From Brevinema andersonii (GTDB lineage Bacteria; Spirochaetota; Brevinematia; Brevinematales; Brevinemataceae), in NCBI RefSeq assembly GCF_900112165.1, contig NZ_FOKY01000002.1, positions 101,450 to 165,449 of the forward strand: a DNA stretch of 64,000 nucleotides. The letters run 5' to 3'. The first letter of the stretch is position 1, and every line of letters starts with the position of its first letter. A model generated the notes under the pieces. It was not told where the DNA came from. It saw only the letters and a list, made by a program, of their open reading frames with translations, and made no database searches. Below, one piece after another: positions 17,503-26,941 of this stretch. The position numbers were made by a program, and so were the translations under genes.

Positions 17503-19536
17503 ATGCATATACATTTGAAAACACAGACTCAAACTCATATATCAGAATATTTTACAGCACGCCAGTCCTATTTGCTTAGCCGGATAGGAATCCAGTATTT
17601 GGAAGACCTACTTGAATACTATCCTGTCCGTTATGAGGATCGTTCCACTATATCTACGATTGCCGATCTGCTTCTGAAACAAATACCGGGTACTATCAAA
17701 GCAACTGTTGAACGCCATGAAACTTTTTTTTGGAATAACAAATCTCAAACAAAAGTTATTATTAAAGATCAATCGTCCCAAGCCGTATTAGTAGGCTTTA
17801 ATCACTACGGTTTAGCCAAGAGTATGCCTGTTGGCAATGAATTTTATATTTTTGGGCGCTTTGAATTTCGCTATAATACGATTCAGACAAGTAATTTTGA
17901 GTTTGAATCTGTAGACACAGCCGAGGAACAACGGTTAACAGGCAAAATTTTGCCAATCTACAAGCTTACAGAAGGTCTTCGCCAAAAAGAGCTTCATAAA
18001 CTGATACGCAAAGCATTCTCAATACTCCGTGATAACATTGCCGAACCAATCCCACATTTTTTCATAAAAAAAAGAAAACTTTATACTAAATTCGAAGCGC
18101 TTCATCAACTACATTTCCCTGAAGATTTCCCCGCTATCGAAAAAGCACGCCAATATGGAGCTTATGAAGAATTTTTATTTCTGCGGACAGCACTGGGATT
18201 ACAAAAATCAGCTAATCAAAATTCTCCTAAACCTCGACAATATAACTCTCAAAGCATTTTAAATCAACTTTTTTCTAATCTGCCATTCCGACTCACCGAT
18301 GCTCAGAATAGAGTCATTAAAGAAATAGCAGACGATCTTAATTCCCCAGCACCCATGAACCGCTTGCTCCAAGGGGACGTAGGCTCGGGAAAAACTACTG
18401 TTGCCTTAGCTAGCATGCTTATAGCAGCTGAAAATAACCACCAAAGCGCATTTCTGGTACCGACAGAAGTTCTTGCTTTTCAACATTATAAAAAAATTCA
18501 ACAAATTACGCAGCAACTCGGCTTTGAATGCATGTTGCTTACGGGAAGCACGTCTGCTAAGGAACGTGTTTCTGTTTTAGAAAAACTGAAAAATGGGGAA
18601 TTAAAATTAATTGTAGGTACGCATGCACTATTTCAAGAAGACGTATATTATGCAGGTCTTGGGTTGGCTGTTATCGACGAACAACATAAATTCGGTGTGG
18701 AACAACGGCGCGCTTTAATCGATAAAGGTAGTGGAGTTGATGTCCTACTGATGTCTGCAACTCCCATTCCACGTACAATGAGTTTGGCTTTACATGGGGA
18801 TTTGGGTATTTCCGTCATTGACGAACTGCCCAAAGACCGGCAGCAAATTAAAACTATCATTGTGAATGCTTCGGATTATAAGAAAGTTTTCGAGTTACTA
18901 AAACAGGAAATCTACGCAGGACGTCAAGCATTTGTTGTTTGTCCGCTAATCGAGGAAAGCGAGTCACTTAATAAAGTCCAATCTGCCGAAGAAACAGCTG
19001 CTTATTTCTCCGAAACACTCAAACAATACAAAATAGGACTAGTACATGGTCGAATGAGCCAGGAAGAAAAAGACGCTGTAATGAAAGATTTCGCCGAAAA
19101 AAAAATCGATATCCTAACGGCAACAACCGTTATTGAAGTAGGAATAGACATTCCTAATGCAACAATAATGATCATCGAAAACGCAGAACGTTTTGGATTG
19201 GCTCAGTTACATCAGCTGCGTGGCAGAGTTGGGCGCAGTCAACACCAATCATACTGTATTGCCATTAACCGCAGCAACGAAGAGTCGAATGAGAGGCTTG
19301 AAATTTTCGAAAATACGCTGGACGGTTTTGCTATTGCAGAAGCCGACCTTCAACTGCGGGGAGCTGGCGAAATTTTAGGTACCCGCCAAACCGGAGATCC
19401 GATCTTCAAACTTGCCGATCTAAGCAGAGATAGTAAAATTCTTAGTGCTGCCGTTCAGGATGCAGCCCTTATACTGGAAAAAGATCCTGCATTAGAACAT
19501 CCTCATCATGCTTATATGAAAAAAACAATTTTATAA
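17503..19536 (+). CDS. recG: ATP-dependent DNA helicase RecG
   Basis: 677 residues. An N-terminal wedge/OB domain (residues ~1-240, with YYPVRYEDRST) is followed by the helicase core: Walker A LLQGDVGSGKTTVA, DExH box IDEQHKFGVEQR, motif III LMSATPIPRT, motif VI LHQLRGRVGRS. RecG reverses stalled forks and processes branched DNA. All motifs are present. It ends next to a terminator hairpin used by the convergent flagellin gene. Confidence 0.96.
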   Translation: MHIHLKTQTQTHISEYFTARQSYLLSRIGIQYLEDLLEYYPVRYEDRSTISTIADLLLKQIPGTIKATVERHETFFWNNKSQTKVIIKDQSSQAVLVGFNHYGLAKSMPVGNEFYIFGRFEFRYNTIQTSNFEFESVDTAEEQRLTGKILPIYKLTEGLRQKELHKLIRKAFSILRDNIAEPIPHFFIKKRKLYTKFEALHQLHFPEDFPAIEKARQYGAYEEFLFLRTALGLQKSANQNSPKPRQYNSQSILNQLFSNLPFRLTDAQNRVIKEIADDLNSPAPMNRLLQGDVGSGKTTVALASMLIAAENNHQSAFLVPTEVLAFQHYKKIQQITQQLGFECMLLTGSTSAKERVSVLEKLKNGELKLIVGTHALFQEDVYYAGLGLAVIDEQHKFGVEQRRALIDKGSGVDVLLMSATPIPRTMSLALHGDLGISVIDELPKDRQQIKTIIVNASDYKKVFELLKQEIYAGRQAFVVCPLIEESESLNKVQSAEETAAYFSETLKQYKIGLVHGRMSQEEKDAVMKDFAEKKIDILTATTVIEVGIDIPNATIMIIENAERFGLAQLHQLRGRVGRSQHQSYCIAINRSNEESNERLEIFENTLDGFAIAEADLQLRGAGEILGTRQTGDPIFKLADLSRDSKILSAAVQDAALILEKDPALEHPHHAYMKKTIL

Positions 19537-19558
19537 AAAATAGCCCCCAAACGGGGGC
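19534..19558 (-). terminator. Rho-independent terminator of the flaB pair
   Basis: GC-rich stem GCCCCC/GGGGGC with a short loop, followed on the minus strand by TATTTTTTATAAAA; only the minus-strand orientation has the T tract. Confidence 0.85.
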
Positions 19559-19586
19559 ATTGAGAAGAGAGCGTTTTTTTCTAGTT

Positions 19587-20471
19587 TTATTGAAGCAAGG
19601 TTAGAAGCATTTGAGGTTTGAGATTAGCCTGCGCCAGCATCGATACCGTACTTTGCGTGAGAATTTGGTTTTTCACCAATTCGCTCACTGCTTTAGCCAT
19701 ATTGGTGTCGCGGATACGGGATTCAGCTGCTGTCGTATTTTCAAAGGCAATATACAAACCCTGATACAAGCTTTCAAACCTGTTCTGGTAAGCACCGAGT
19801 TCGGTTCGCTGGCTGGTGGTTTCCCGAAGAGCCTTGTCAATAAGACCTATCGAAGAATTGGCCTGATCAGCCGTTGTGGTTCCGATAGTGACATTACCGT
19901 CATTGTCACGGAGACCCAACCCTTTCGCACTGAGCTGACTAATATACGTTCGCACGTTATTGTCTTGGTTTGGGCCTATTTGGAACAAAATTCCTGCACC
20001 GGTTATCGCAGGATTAGCACCTTCTCCTTCTTGAGGGACGGTGGCTTGTGCAAATCTGCCATCAAGCATATGAAGCGTATTAAATTGAGCTGTCTGGGCT
20101 ACGCGGTCGATTTCATCAACTACCAACCCAATCTCTACATTCAAATATCCTCGGTCTTCATCCGTATAGATACCGTTGGCACCTTGTACAGAGAGTTCAC
20201 GCACCCGTTGCAGCGAGTTAGTAATTTCTTGAAGGTAGCCTTCGGTGGTCTGGATAAAGGACGTCGCATCCTGTATATTACGCATAGCCTGGTTCAAACC
20301 ACGGATCTGTGTGCGCATTTTTTCGGAAACAGCAAGACCCGAAGCATCATCACCGGCTTTGTTGATCCGCAAACCTGAAGAAAGTTGTTCCATATCTTTC
20401 GACAGTTTGCCATCAACAATTGTAAGCTGCCTATTGGCAAAAATTGAACTAATATTATTATTAATAATCAT
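19587..20471 (-). CDS. flaB: Flagellin (periplasmic core, FlaB type)
   Basis: 294 residues. The N-terminus IINNNISSIFANRQL, the block [21 protein letters not shown] and the C-terminal SRIRDTNMAKAVSELVKNQIL are the D0/D1 flagellin domains; the variable domains of external flagella are absent, as in spirochaete FlaB. No signal peptide. Polymerises into the periplasmic filament core. AAGGAGG lies 9 bases before the ATG. Second of two adjacent paralogues. Confidence 0.93.
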   Translation of the reverse strand: MIINNNISSIFANRQLTIVDGKLSKDMEQLSSGLRINKAGDDASGLAVSEKMRTQIRGLNQAMRNIQDATSFIQTTEGYLQEITNSLQRVRELSVQGANGIYTDEDRGYLNVEIGLVVDEIDRVAQTAQFNTLHMLDGRFAQATVPQEGEGANPAITGAGILFQIGPNQDNNVRTYISQLSAKGLGLRDNDGNVTIGTTTADQANSSIGLIDKALRETTSQRTELGAYQNRFESLYQGLYIAFENTTAAESRIRDTNMAKAVSELVKNQILTQSTVSMLAQANLKPQMLLTLLQ

Positions 20472-20588
20472 GGCTCGTTTCCTCCTTGAACCTTAACTCG
20501 TCCATGATGAAGAAAAACGTCCCTTCTCAAGATAAAAAAAGTACGGTTAAGAGGAAACGAAACCAAAAATCACAATACTACATGATAA

Positions 20589-20610
20589 GCCGTTTTCATG
20601 AGAAAACGGC
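20589..20610 (-). other. Intergenic hairpin between flagellin genes
   Basis: Nine-base-pair stem GCCGTTTTC/GAAAACGGC with a 4-base loop, 14 bases after the stop of the upstream flagellin. No T tract follows, so it may be an RNA stabiliser or weak attenuator rather than a full terminator. Confidence 0.6.
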
Positions 20611-20623
20611 ATCTGATTCAGCG

Positions 20624-21484
20624 TTACCTAAGAAGCTGCAGGACTGCTTGCGGCTGCTGGTTGGCCTGAGCAAGCATTGCGATAGCCGCTTGAGTCAAAA
20701 CTTGGTTTTTAGCAAGCATACTGGATTCACGCGCCATATCTGTATCACGGATACGAGATTCAGCAGCTTGGAGATTTTCCGCACCAACCATAATACTGCG
20801 TGATGCAGATTCAAGGCGATTTTGGTAGCCTCCTAGATCAGCACGTTGAGAATTTACTCGGCGGAGAGCCTGATCAATCATGCCAATCGTCAAGTTTGCT
20901 TGATCCTGTGTTGATACGGATACAATTTCATTAGTTGCCTCGTTTTGCAAGCCTAATGAAAAGCTATTCATTGTCGCAATGTACACTTGAACACGCTCAT
21001 CCATATTTGCACCCAAATGCAGATACATTTCCGAAGGAGGAGTTGAATCTGCCGTGGGCTTTGCAAACAAGCCTGTCAACATTTTCAAACCATTGAACTG
21101 AGCTTGAGAACCAACACGATTGATTTCGTCCACCATCTGCTCGACTTCTACTTGGATATATCCTCGGTCTTCATCAGAATAAATCCCGTTAGCACCTTGG
21201 ATAGCCAATTCACGGATCCGTTGCAAAGCATTGGTAACTTCCTGCAGATATCCTTCGGTAGTCTGGATAAACGAAACACCATCCTGAGTGTTTCGTAAAG
21301 CCTGATTCAAACCGCGAATCTGAGTACGCATCTTCTCGGACACTGCCAAACCAGAAGCATCGTCGCCAGCTCTGTTGATACGAAAACCTGAAGAAAGTTT
21401 CTCCATATTTTTGTTCAACATGGCATTGTCTAAGGCCAACTGTCTGTTGCCGAAGATAGCGCTAATGTTGTTGTTAATGATCAT
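20624..21484 (-). CDS. flaB: Flagellin (periplasmic core, FlaB type), second copy
   Basis: 286 residues, same architecture as the downstream copy: [35 protein letters not shown] and C-terminal [20 protein letters not shown]. The two copies are nearly colinear, differing mainly in the central ~60 residues and the ends, so they arose by duplication and are distinct filament subunits. AAGGAGG precedes the ATG. No recognisable sigma-28 promoter could be placed upstream. Confidence 0.93.
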   Translation of the reverse strand: MIINNNISAIFGNRQLALDNAMLNKNMEKLSSGFRINRAGDDASGLAVSEKMRTQIRGLNQALRNTQDGVSFIQTTEGYLQEVTNALQRIRELAIQGANGIYSDEDRGYIQVEVEQMVDEINRVGSQAQFNGLKMLTGLFAKPTADSTPPSEMYLHLGANMDERVQVYIATMNSFSLGLQNEATNEIVSVSTQDQANLTIGMIDQALRRVNSQRADLGGYQNRLESASRSIMVGAENLQAAESRIRDTDMARESSMLAKNQVLTQAAIAMLAQANQQPQAVLQLLR

Positions 21485-21693
21485 GATATCCTCCTTGAAT
21501 CATGTTTTGTAGAGATTTTTTACTTTACGTTCAGCGGTAAAGCAAACGCTATTTTTCTTTTTCCTCCCCAATTTCATATTTTAACCAATAGTACACATAT
21601 TTGCTCTATTTTTCGGAGAACATTTATTGAAAACTTGAGCGTAATTTTATGTTTTACTATAATTTTTTACATTAATTTACAATAAATAGATGC

Positions 21694-21722
21694 TTGAAAT
21701 TTAGAAACATATGTGTTATAAT
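21694..21722 (+). promoter_or_regulatory. Extended -10 sigma-70 promoter of the ileS operon
   Basis: TTGAAA, 17-base spacer, TATAAT with TGT directly before it (extended -10), 30 bases upstream of ileS. Confidence 0.75.
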
Positions 21723-21752
21723 TGTTACAAATGAGTATTTGCTGGGGCAAAA

Positions 21753-24518
21753 ATGAGTAAAAAAGAAAAATTTCCCGTTAATCTTCCTAAGACTGACTTT
21801 GATATGAGAGCTGGTTTAGTGGAAAAAGAACCGAAAATCCTTGCAAAATGGGAGTCAATCGATCTTTATAATAAAAAACTTCAAGCCAGAAACAATGCTC
21901 CCAAATTCATTCTCCACGACGGACCACCTTATGCAAACGGGAATATTCATGTAGGTACAGCTCTTAACAAAATTCTCAAGGATATAATATGTCGTTACCG
22001 ATACAGTCAAGGTTATCAGACACCATATATACCCGGTTGGGATTGTCATGGCCTACCTATAGAGTTGAATACATTAAAATCCCTTGGCATTGAAGCTCAA
22101 AAATTGAGTGATATTGAACTCAGAGAAAAATGCCGTGCTTATGCTTGGAATTTTGTCGAAAAACAGAAAACCAGTTTTATCAGGCTTGGTGTAGACGGAG
22201 ATTGGCAGCATCCTTACCTTACCATGAGCAACCAATACGAAGCATCAATTATGAAAGCATTTGGCATTCTTGTAGGCAAGGGATACATCTATCGAGGAGA
22301 ACGCCCGATCTATTGGTCTCCTGTATCGCGTACGGCGCTTGCTGATGCCGAAGTCGAGTATCAAGAACATACTTCTCCTGCAATTTACGTTTTATTTCCT
22401 GTTGAAAATAAAGCCAATACTTATGTTGTTATTTGGACTACCACTCCTTGGACTCTGCCTGCTAATACGGCTGTTGCATTCCATCCAGAAGCAGATTATG
22501 TAGAATTAACATTGCAGAATGGCCGTAAAATTATCATTGCAGACCCCCTCAAAGAGGCAGTTTTGAATGCCAACAATATGCAAGGTGTTTCATCATCAAA
22601 ACTTGACAAGAAAGATATTGAAGCTCTTAAAGTTAAACATCCATGGATTGATCGGGAATCTGTTGTGGTTTTTGCCGATTATGTTACTATGGATACAGGT
22701 ACTGGTATTGTCCATACAGCTCCCGGCCACGGCCCTGACGATTTTATTACAGGGCAAAAATACAATCTGCCTACGCTGTCACCTGTAGATGATAGTGGCC
22801 GCTTTACAAAAGAAGTGCCTGAGTGGGAAGGTGAATATATATTCGATGCAAATCCGAAAATTGTTGAATTTCTTGCTGGAAAAGGATTAATTTGGCATGC
22901 AAGTATTATTAAACATTCCTATCCTCACGACTGGCGAGCAAAAACACCATTAATTTTTCGCACAAAACCACAATGGTTTTTCCGAGTGTCAGACCTTATG
23001 CTTACCCAGCAAGCTTTAAGTGCTTTACCAGCAGTTCAATGGACCCCACAATGGGGAGAAGAACGACTTAAAAATATGCTCATCAATAGGCCTGATTGGT
23101 GTATTTCTCGGCAACGCAAGTGGGGTGTACCTATCCCAGCATTTTACTGCAACCATTGTAGCAACATTCTTATTAATGAAGAACTTATTAATCAAATTGC
23201 TAAGAAAGTACAGACACATGGACTGGAATATTGGTTAGGTAATAGCGCTAACACTATTTTGCAAGAAATCTTAGGCACTGTACCATCATGCGAATGCGGA
23301 AATGATATATTCAAAAAAGAAGAAGATATTCTTGATGTATGGTTTGATTCGGGGACTTCTCACTTTGCTGTACTAGATTCAAATTCTGAATTAAACTGCC
23401 CAGCAGATCTTTATTTAGAAGGATCTGATCAATATCGGGGATGGTTTCAAGCATCTTTATGGAATTCTATCGCTCTTCACAATTACGCTTCTTTTAAAAG
23501 TATTTTAACTCATGGTTGGGTTTTAGATGAAGAAGGTAGACAAATGCATAAAAGTTTAGGTAATACTGTTGCACCGGAAGAGATTACGAAAAAATTTGGA
23601 GCAGATATTCTCAGACTATGGGTAGTAACAGAAGATTTTACAAAAGATTTACGTATCGGAAAAAATATAATCCAAAAAACAATTGATTTATACCGAAAAT
23701 TGAGAAATACATTTCGTTATATGCTGGGAAATCTTTATAATTTTACAGAAAATGATATTCTAGATTATTCTCATCTCGAACCACTAGATCAATACATGCT
23801 TCATAAACTATACCTATTAAAAGAAACCACAGATAAATTTATGGAAAAATATCAATTTCATCGTGCTTATCGTGAGATTTTCAACTTCTGTATCATAGAA
23901 TTAAGCAGCCAATATTTTGATATCTTAAAAGATAGGCTTTATATTTTAGCGCCACATTCTTCTAAAAGATTATCTGCTCAAACAGTCTTATTCTACATCC
24001 TCAAAGAATTAATGACTATGTTGTCACCAGTACTTGTCTTTACTATGGAAGAAGTTTACGATCATGCTGAATTGAACAACAAATTAGAATCAGTTCATTT
24101 ACTTTCGCGTAATTATCTGCCTAAAGAGTGGGAAAATAAGAAATTGGCAGATGTTTTTACCATTCTGGAGTATATACGCGAAGAAGCACAATTAGAATTA
24201 CAAAAATTACGGGACCAAGGAATAATTGGATCATCATTAGAGGCAGGTATCATCCTTAAAACTTCTAATATTGAAATGTTAAAAGAATATCAAGATACTA
24301 TCTCTGAGATGCTGATGGTCTCTGAATTAGAATTAAAACAAAATAACAGTCAAGAATTGATTCATATTAAAAATCAATATCAAGAAATTTCTCACCCTAA
24401 AATTTTCATTTCTACATTCAAAAGTAATAAAACCCGTTGTGAACGCTGTTGGCATCATAAAGATGATGTTAATATACAAGGCTTATGCCTAAGATGTCAA
24501 GAAAATATCATCAATTAA
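21753..24518 (+). CDS. ileS: Isoleucyl-tRNA synthetase
   Basis: 921 residues. The HIGH-type signature is HVGT in YANGNIHVGTALNKIL; the KMSKS-type loop is QMHKSLGN. The editing domain contains VIWTTTPWTLPANTAVAFH and TGTGIVHTAPGHG. The C-terminus carries a zinc knuckle with four cysteines (CERCWHHKDD and CLRCQEN). It charges tRNA-Ile. Both signature variants occur in functional IleRS, so activity is expected. First gene of ileS-lspA-coaE. Confidence 0.96.
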   Translation: MSKKEKFPVNLPKTDFDMRAGLVEKEPKILAKWESIDLYNKKLQARNNAPKFILHDGPPYANGNIHVGTALNKILKDIICRYRYSQGYQTPYIPGWDCHGLPIELNTLKSLGIEAQKLSDIELREKCRAYAWNFVEKQKTSFIRLGVDGDWQHPYLTMSNQYEASIMKAFGILVGKGYIYRGERPIYWSPVSRTALADAEVEYQEHTSPAIYVLFPVENKANTYVVIWTTTPWTLPANTAVAFHPEADYVELTLQNGRKIIIADPLKEAVLNANNMQGVSSSKLDKKDIEALKVKHPWIDRESVVVFADYVTMDTGTGIVHTAPGHGPDDFITGQKYNLPTLSPVDDSGRFTKEVPEWEGEYIFDANPKIVEFLAGKGLIWHASIIKHSYPHDWRAKTPLIFRTKPQWFFRVSDLMLTQQALSALPAVQWTPQWGEERLKNMLINRPDWCISRQRKWGVPIPAFYCNHCSNILINEELINQIAKKVQTHGLEYWLGNSANTILQEILGTVPSCECGNDIFKKEEDILDVWFDSGTSHFAVLDSNSELNCPADLYLEGSDQYRGWFQASLWNSIALHNYASFKSILTHGWVLDEEGRQMHKSLGNTVAPEEITKKFGADILRLWVVTEDFTKDLRIGKNIIQKTIDLYRKLRNTFRYMLGNLYNFTENDILDYSHLEPLDQYMLHKLYLLKETTDKFMEKYQFHRAYREIFNFCIIELSSQYFDILKDRLYILAPHSSKRLSAQTVLFYILKELMTMLSPVLVFTMEEVYDHAELNNKLESVHLLSRNYLPKEWENKKLADVFTILEYIREEAQLELQKLRDQGIIGSSLEAGIILKTSNIEMLKEYQDTISEMLMVSELELKQNNSQELIHIKNQYQEISHPKIFISTFKSNKTRCERCWHHKDDVNIQGLCLRCQENIIN

Positions 24519-24531
24519 TCATGAGGACAAT

Positions 24532-25053
24532 ATGAAAAAAAATATTTTATTTTTATTGATAGCACCAATAGTTACTATACTTGATTTAACAGCAAAAAAT
24601 TGGGTGCTTAGCTACACAAAAAATCAGCCTTACCCTATTAGCAATTCTATAGAAGTATTAGGAGATTTTTTCCGGATTACTTATGTAAGAAATTACGGGA
24701 TTACTTTTGGATTGCTGAATAACCTGCCTATACCATATACTGTAGTGATATTAAGCATTACATCACTAGCTGCTTTATGGATTTTATTTTATTTTTACCG
24801 TAATCTCAACATACTCGTACAAGAAAAAGCATATAAGGCTTCAAAAGTAGCTCTAATGATGATTTTTGGTGGAGCTATGGGGAATATCATTGACCGTATT
24901 ATCCATGGTTATGTAGTTGATTTTTTAGATTTTGGTATTAAGTCCTATCGCTGGTATACTTTCAACCTAGCTGATACATTTATTGTCAGTGGGTGTATCC
25001 TTTTAGGATTAATGATGACAATTTTTCCTCAACCTTCTCAAAAAAATAAATAA
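24532..25053 (+). CDS. lspA: Lipoprotein signal peptidase (SPase II)
   Basis: 173 residues with four membrane segments. The two catalytic aspartates are in GNIIDRIIHGYVVDFLDF and FNLADTFIVSG. It cleaves prolipoprotein signals in the inner membrane and would process the many lipoproteins in this window. It starts 13 bases after ileS, an arrangement common in many bacteria. Confidence 0.95.
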   Translation: MKKNILFLLIAPIVTILDLTAKNWVLSYTKNQPYPISNSIEVLGDFFRITYVRNYGITFGLLNNLPIPYTVVILSITSLAALWILFYFYRNLNILVQEKAYKASKVALMMIFGGAMGNIIDRIIHGYVVDFLDFGIKSYRWYTFNLADTFIVSGCILLGLMMTIFPQPSQKNK

Positions 25054-25074
25054 AATGAGGAGGTTCCCTATACT

Positions 25075-25662
25075 ATGCAGACAAGTGACTTACCAAATCA
25101 AAGGAAAATTCTCGGTTTATTTGGACAAGCCGGTAGCGGCAAAAGTACGGTTGCTCGTATTCTTCATGAAAAATATGGATATTTCGTTATTAATCAAGAT
25201 ATTTTAGGTTATCAAGTTTTAGAAGAATTTTCAGAAATAATCATACAGGAATTTGGCAAAGACATGGTAGATGATTATGGAATTGTCGATAGAAAAAAGC
25301 TGGGAAACAAAGTTTTTAATGATAAAACAGCACTTCTCAAATTAAATGCTTTTAGTTACCCGCATATTATTAACAAAACTTTAGCTTTACTGGATACAAC
25401 AACCCAAAATAGTGTTATTGAAGGGGCATTTTTCTTTCGTGTTAAAAACAGTATCCCACATACCAGTTTAATTAAAGTATGCATTGACCATACTAAGCTT
25501 GTTACGCGACTGCTTATGCGCGGGCATACACCTGAATGGATCCATAGTGTTTTAGACAACCAAATGGAAATTATTAATGAGCCTGCTGATTATACACTAT
25601 TTAACAATAGTACGATAAGGGATCTTGAAATGCAAGTAGAACGCATGATTGATAAAATATGA
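25075..25662 (+). CDS. coaE: Dephospho-CoA kinase
   Basis: 195 residues. P-loop GLFGQAGSGKSTVA at residues ~14-27, followed by the Asp of NQDILGY and a lid region (RLLMRGHTPEWIHSVLDNQ). It phosphorylates the 3'-hydroxyl of dephospho-CoA, the last step of CoA synthesis. GAGGAGG lies 11 bases before the ATG. Last gene of the ileS operon; the next gene is convergent. Confidence 0.92.
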   Translation: MQTSDLPNQRKILGLFGQAGSGKSTVARILHEKYGYFVINQDILGYQVLEEFSEIIIQEFGKDMVDDYGIVDRKKLGNKVFNDKTALLKLNAFSYPHIINKTLALLDTTTQNSVIEGAFFFRVKNSIPHTSLIKVCIDHTKLVTRLLMRGHTPEWIHSVLDNQMEIINEPADYTLFNNSTIRDLEMQVERMIDKI

Positions 25663-25665
25663 AAA

Positions 25666-26274
25666 CTACCGATTATTATATTGCTGGATTATGTCTTCAA
25701 CTACTTGATGTATCAATTCATTAATATTATATCCTTCCATACTTAAATCAATAAGCAAATTTTTCAATTGAGATTGGACATTATTTTCATCAGTTTTAAA
25801 TTGCTTCAAATCATGAGATTGTTGAGATATTTTGCGTTTTATTTTTTCAAACCTAAGCGAAGCAGGAAGACTTTTAGGAATTCCATCAAAAATACTGGTT
25901 CTATGCGACTTTTCTTGTTGTTTAAGCATTTCCCAATTTTTTATAACCTGTTCTTCAGTCTGTAGGGTCATATCTGCAAATACATGAGGATGACGGTATA
26001 TCAATTTATTACTTGCATCATCCATAATTTCCGTAAGCGATGCTATACCTTGCTGTTCTGCAATATATCCAATTAATAAGATCATAAAAAATACATCACC
26101 TATTTCTTCGCGGATTTCTTGAGAATCTTCATTCTGAACAGCATCACCTAATTCAAAATATTCTTCTAATAAAGGAATCATTAACGATTTAAGTGTTTGT
26201 TTTCTATCCCACGGACAACCCTTCTCACTGCGTAAAGTTATTATAATATCTAACAATTTATTAAATGCCTGCAT
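25666..26274 (-). CDS. mazG: Nucleoside triphosphate pyrophosphohydrolase MazG
   Basis: 202 residues with a MazG domain: KGCPWDRKQTLKSL, then EEYFELGDA and EEIGDVFFMILL, the acidic Mg-binding helices, and YRHPHVFADM. It hydrolyses NTPs to NMP and PPi as a housecleaning enzyme. A single full domain plus a short tail is present, fewer than the two domains of E. coli MazG. It follows nusB on the minus strand by 7 bases. Confidence 0.9.
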   Translation of the reverse strand: MQAFNKLLDIIITLRSEKGCPWDRKQTLKSLMIPLLEEYFELGDAVQNEDSQEIREEIGDVFFMILLIGYIAEQQGIASLTEIMDDASNKLIYRHPHVFADMTLQTEEQVIKNWEMLKQQEKSHRTSIFDGIPKSLPASLRFEKIKRKISQQSHDLKQFKTDENNVQSQLKNLLIDLSMEGYNINELIHQVVEDIIQQYNNR

Positions 26275-26281
26275 AAAATTC

Positions 26282-26818
26282 TCATAATAACGGAAGTGTA
26301 GATGATGATTTTTTAAGTTTAATCTTAGGTCTTGGCTTTATAGGTACCTTAAAAGGAATTGATATACGTTCTCCAAACGCCAACGTTTTTAAAATACCGG
26401 ATAAATAACTTCCTGCTTTTTGATTTCCTAATAAATCACTAATAATCAGTATTTCTTTGATAATAATATTAGGTTCCGTATCATTATGACGCAACTCAAA
26501 TGCTCCTAGCATAAGAAGATTACGATCCATTTTATACATTTGTTCAAAAGGTCGATTTTTAATAGATTTTGATAGTATTTGAACTAGTACATCAGCTTCT
26601 TTTTGAATTCCATAAATATTTTCAAAAGCTCTTATTAAAATCCGGTTTCTGACATTAGAAGGAATTTTTCTCAAAATAGAACTATGATCATAATCATGTA
26701 AAAATTGATATAAAGATTCTAACTCTTCAGTAGAATTCGGATTCAGATTATTATTCATAGCTAAAATAGTTAATAAACGCTCAAAACGGCGAGGATTACA
26801 TTCATATACACATTGCAT
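26282..26818 (-). CDS. nusB: NusB-like transcription antitermination factor
   Basis: 178 residues from the ATG at 26818, which has AAGGA 8 bases upstream; the TTG two codons earlier is too close to that site. The C-terminal half carries KMDRNLLMLGAFELRH and IIKEILIISDLLGNQKAG, matching the NusB core. The N-terminal half is more diverged and a basic tail (PRPKIKLKKSSS) extends the usual ~140 residues. NusB with NusE binds boxA RNA during rRNA transcription. Confidence 0.78.
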   Translation of the reverse strand: MQCVYECNPRRFERLLTILAMNNNLNPNSTEELESLYQFLHDYDHSSILRKIPSNVRNRILIRAFENIYGIQKEADVLVQILSKSIKNRPFEQMYKMDRNLLMLGAFELRHNDTEPNIIIKEILIISDLLGNQKAGSYLSGILKTLAFGERISIPFKVPIKPRPKIKLKKSSSTLPLL

Positions 26819-26941
26819 TAACAATATCCTTAATTTTTAACATTATACTTATTTACTAACAAAAAATCAAGCAAAATCAAAATAATCTCAAGTTCAATAG
26901 ATAATTTTACCGATAAAAATTCAAATATTCGCGAGAACATT

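Noticed and set aside
21500..21600. Sigma-28 promoter upstream of flaB
   Set aside because: Only partial matches (ACCGCTGAA, TAAAG) with wrong order and spacing; not supportable.
21600..21752. T-box or other leader riboswitch before ileS
   Set aside because: The leader from the mapped-type promoter is only about 25 bases, too short for a T-box.
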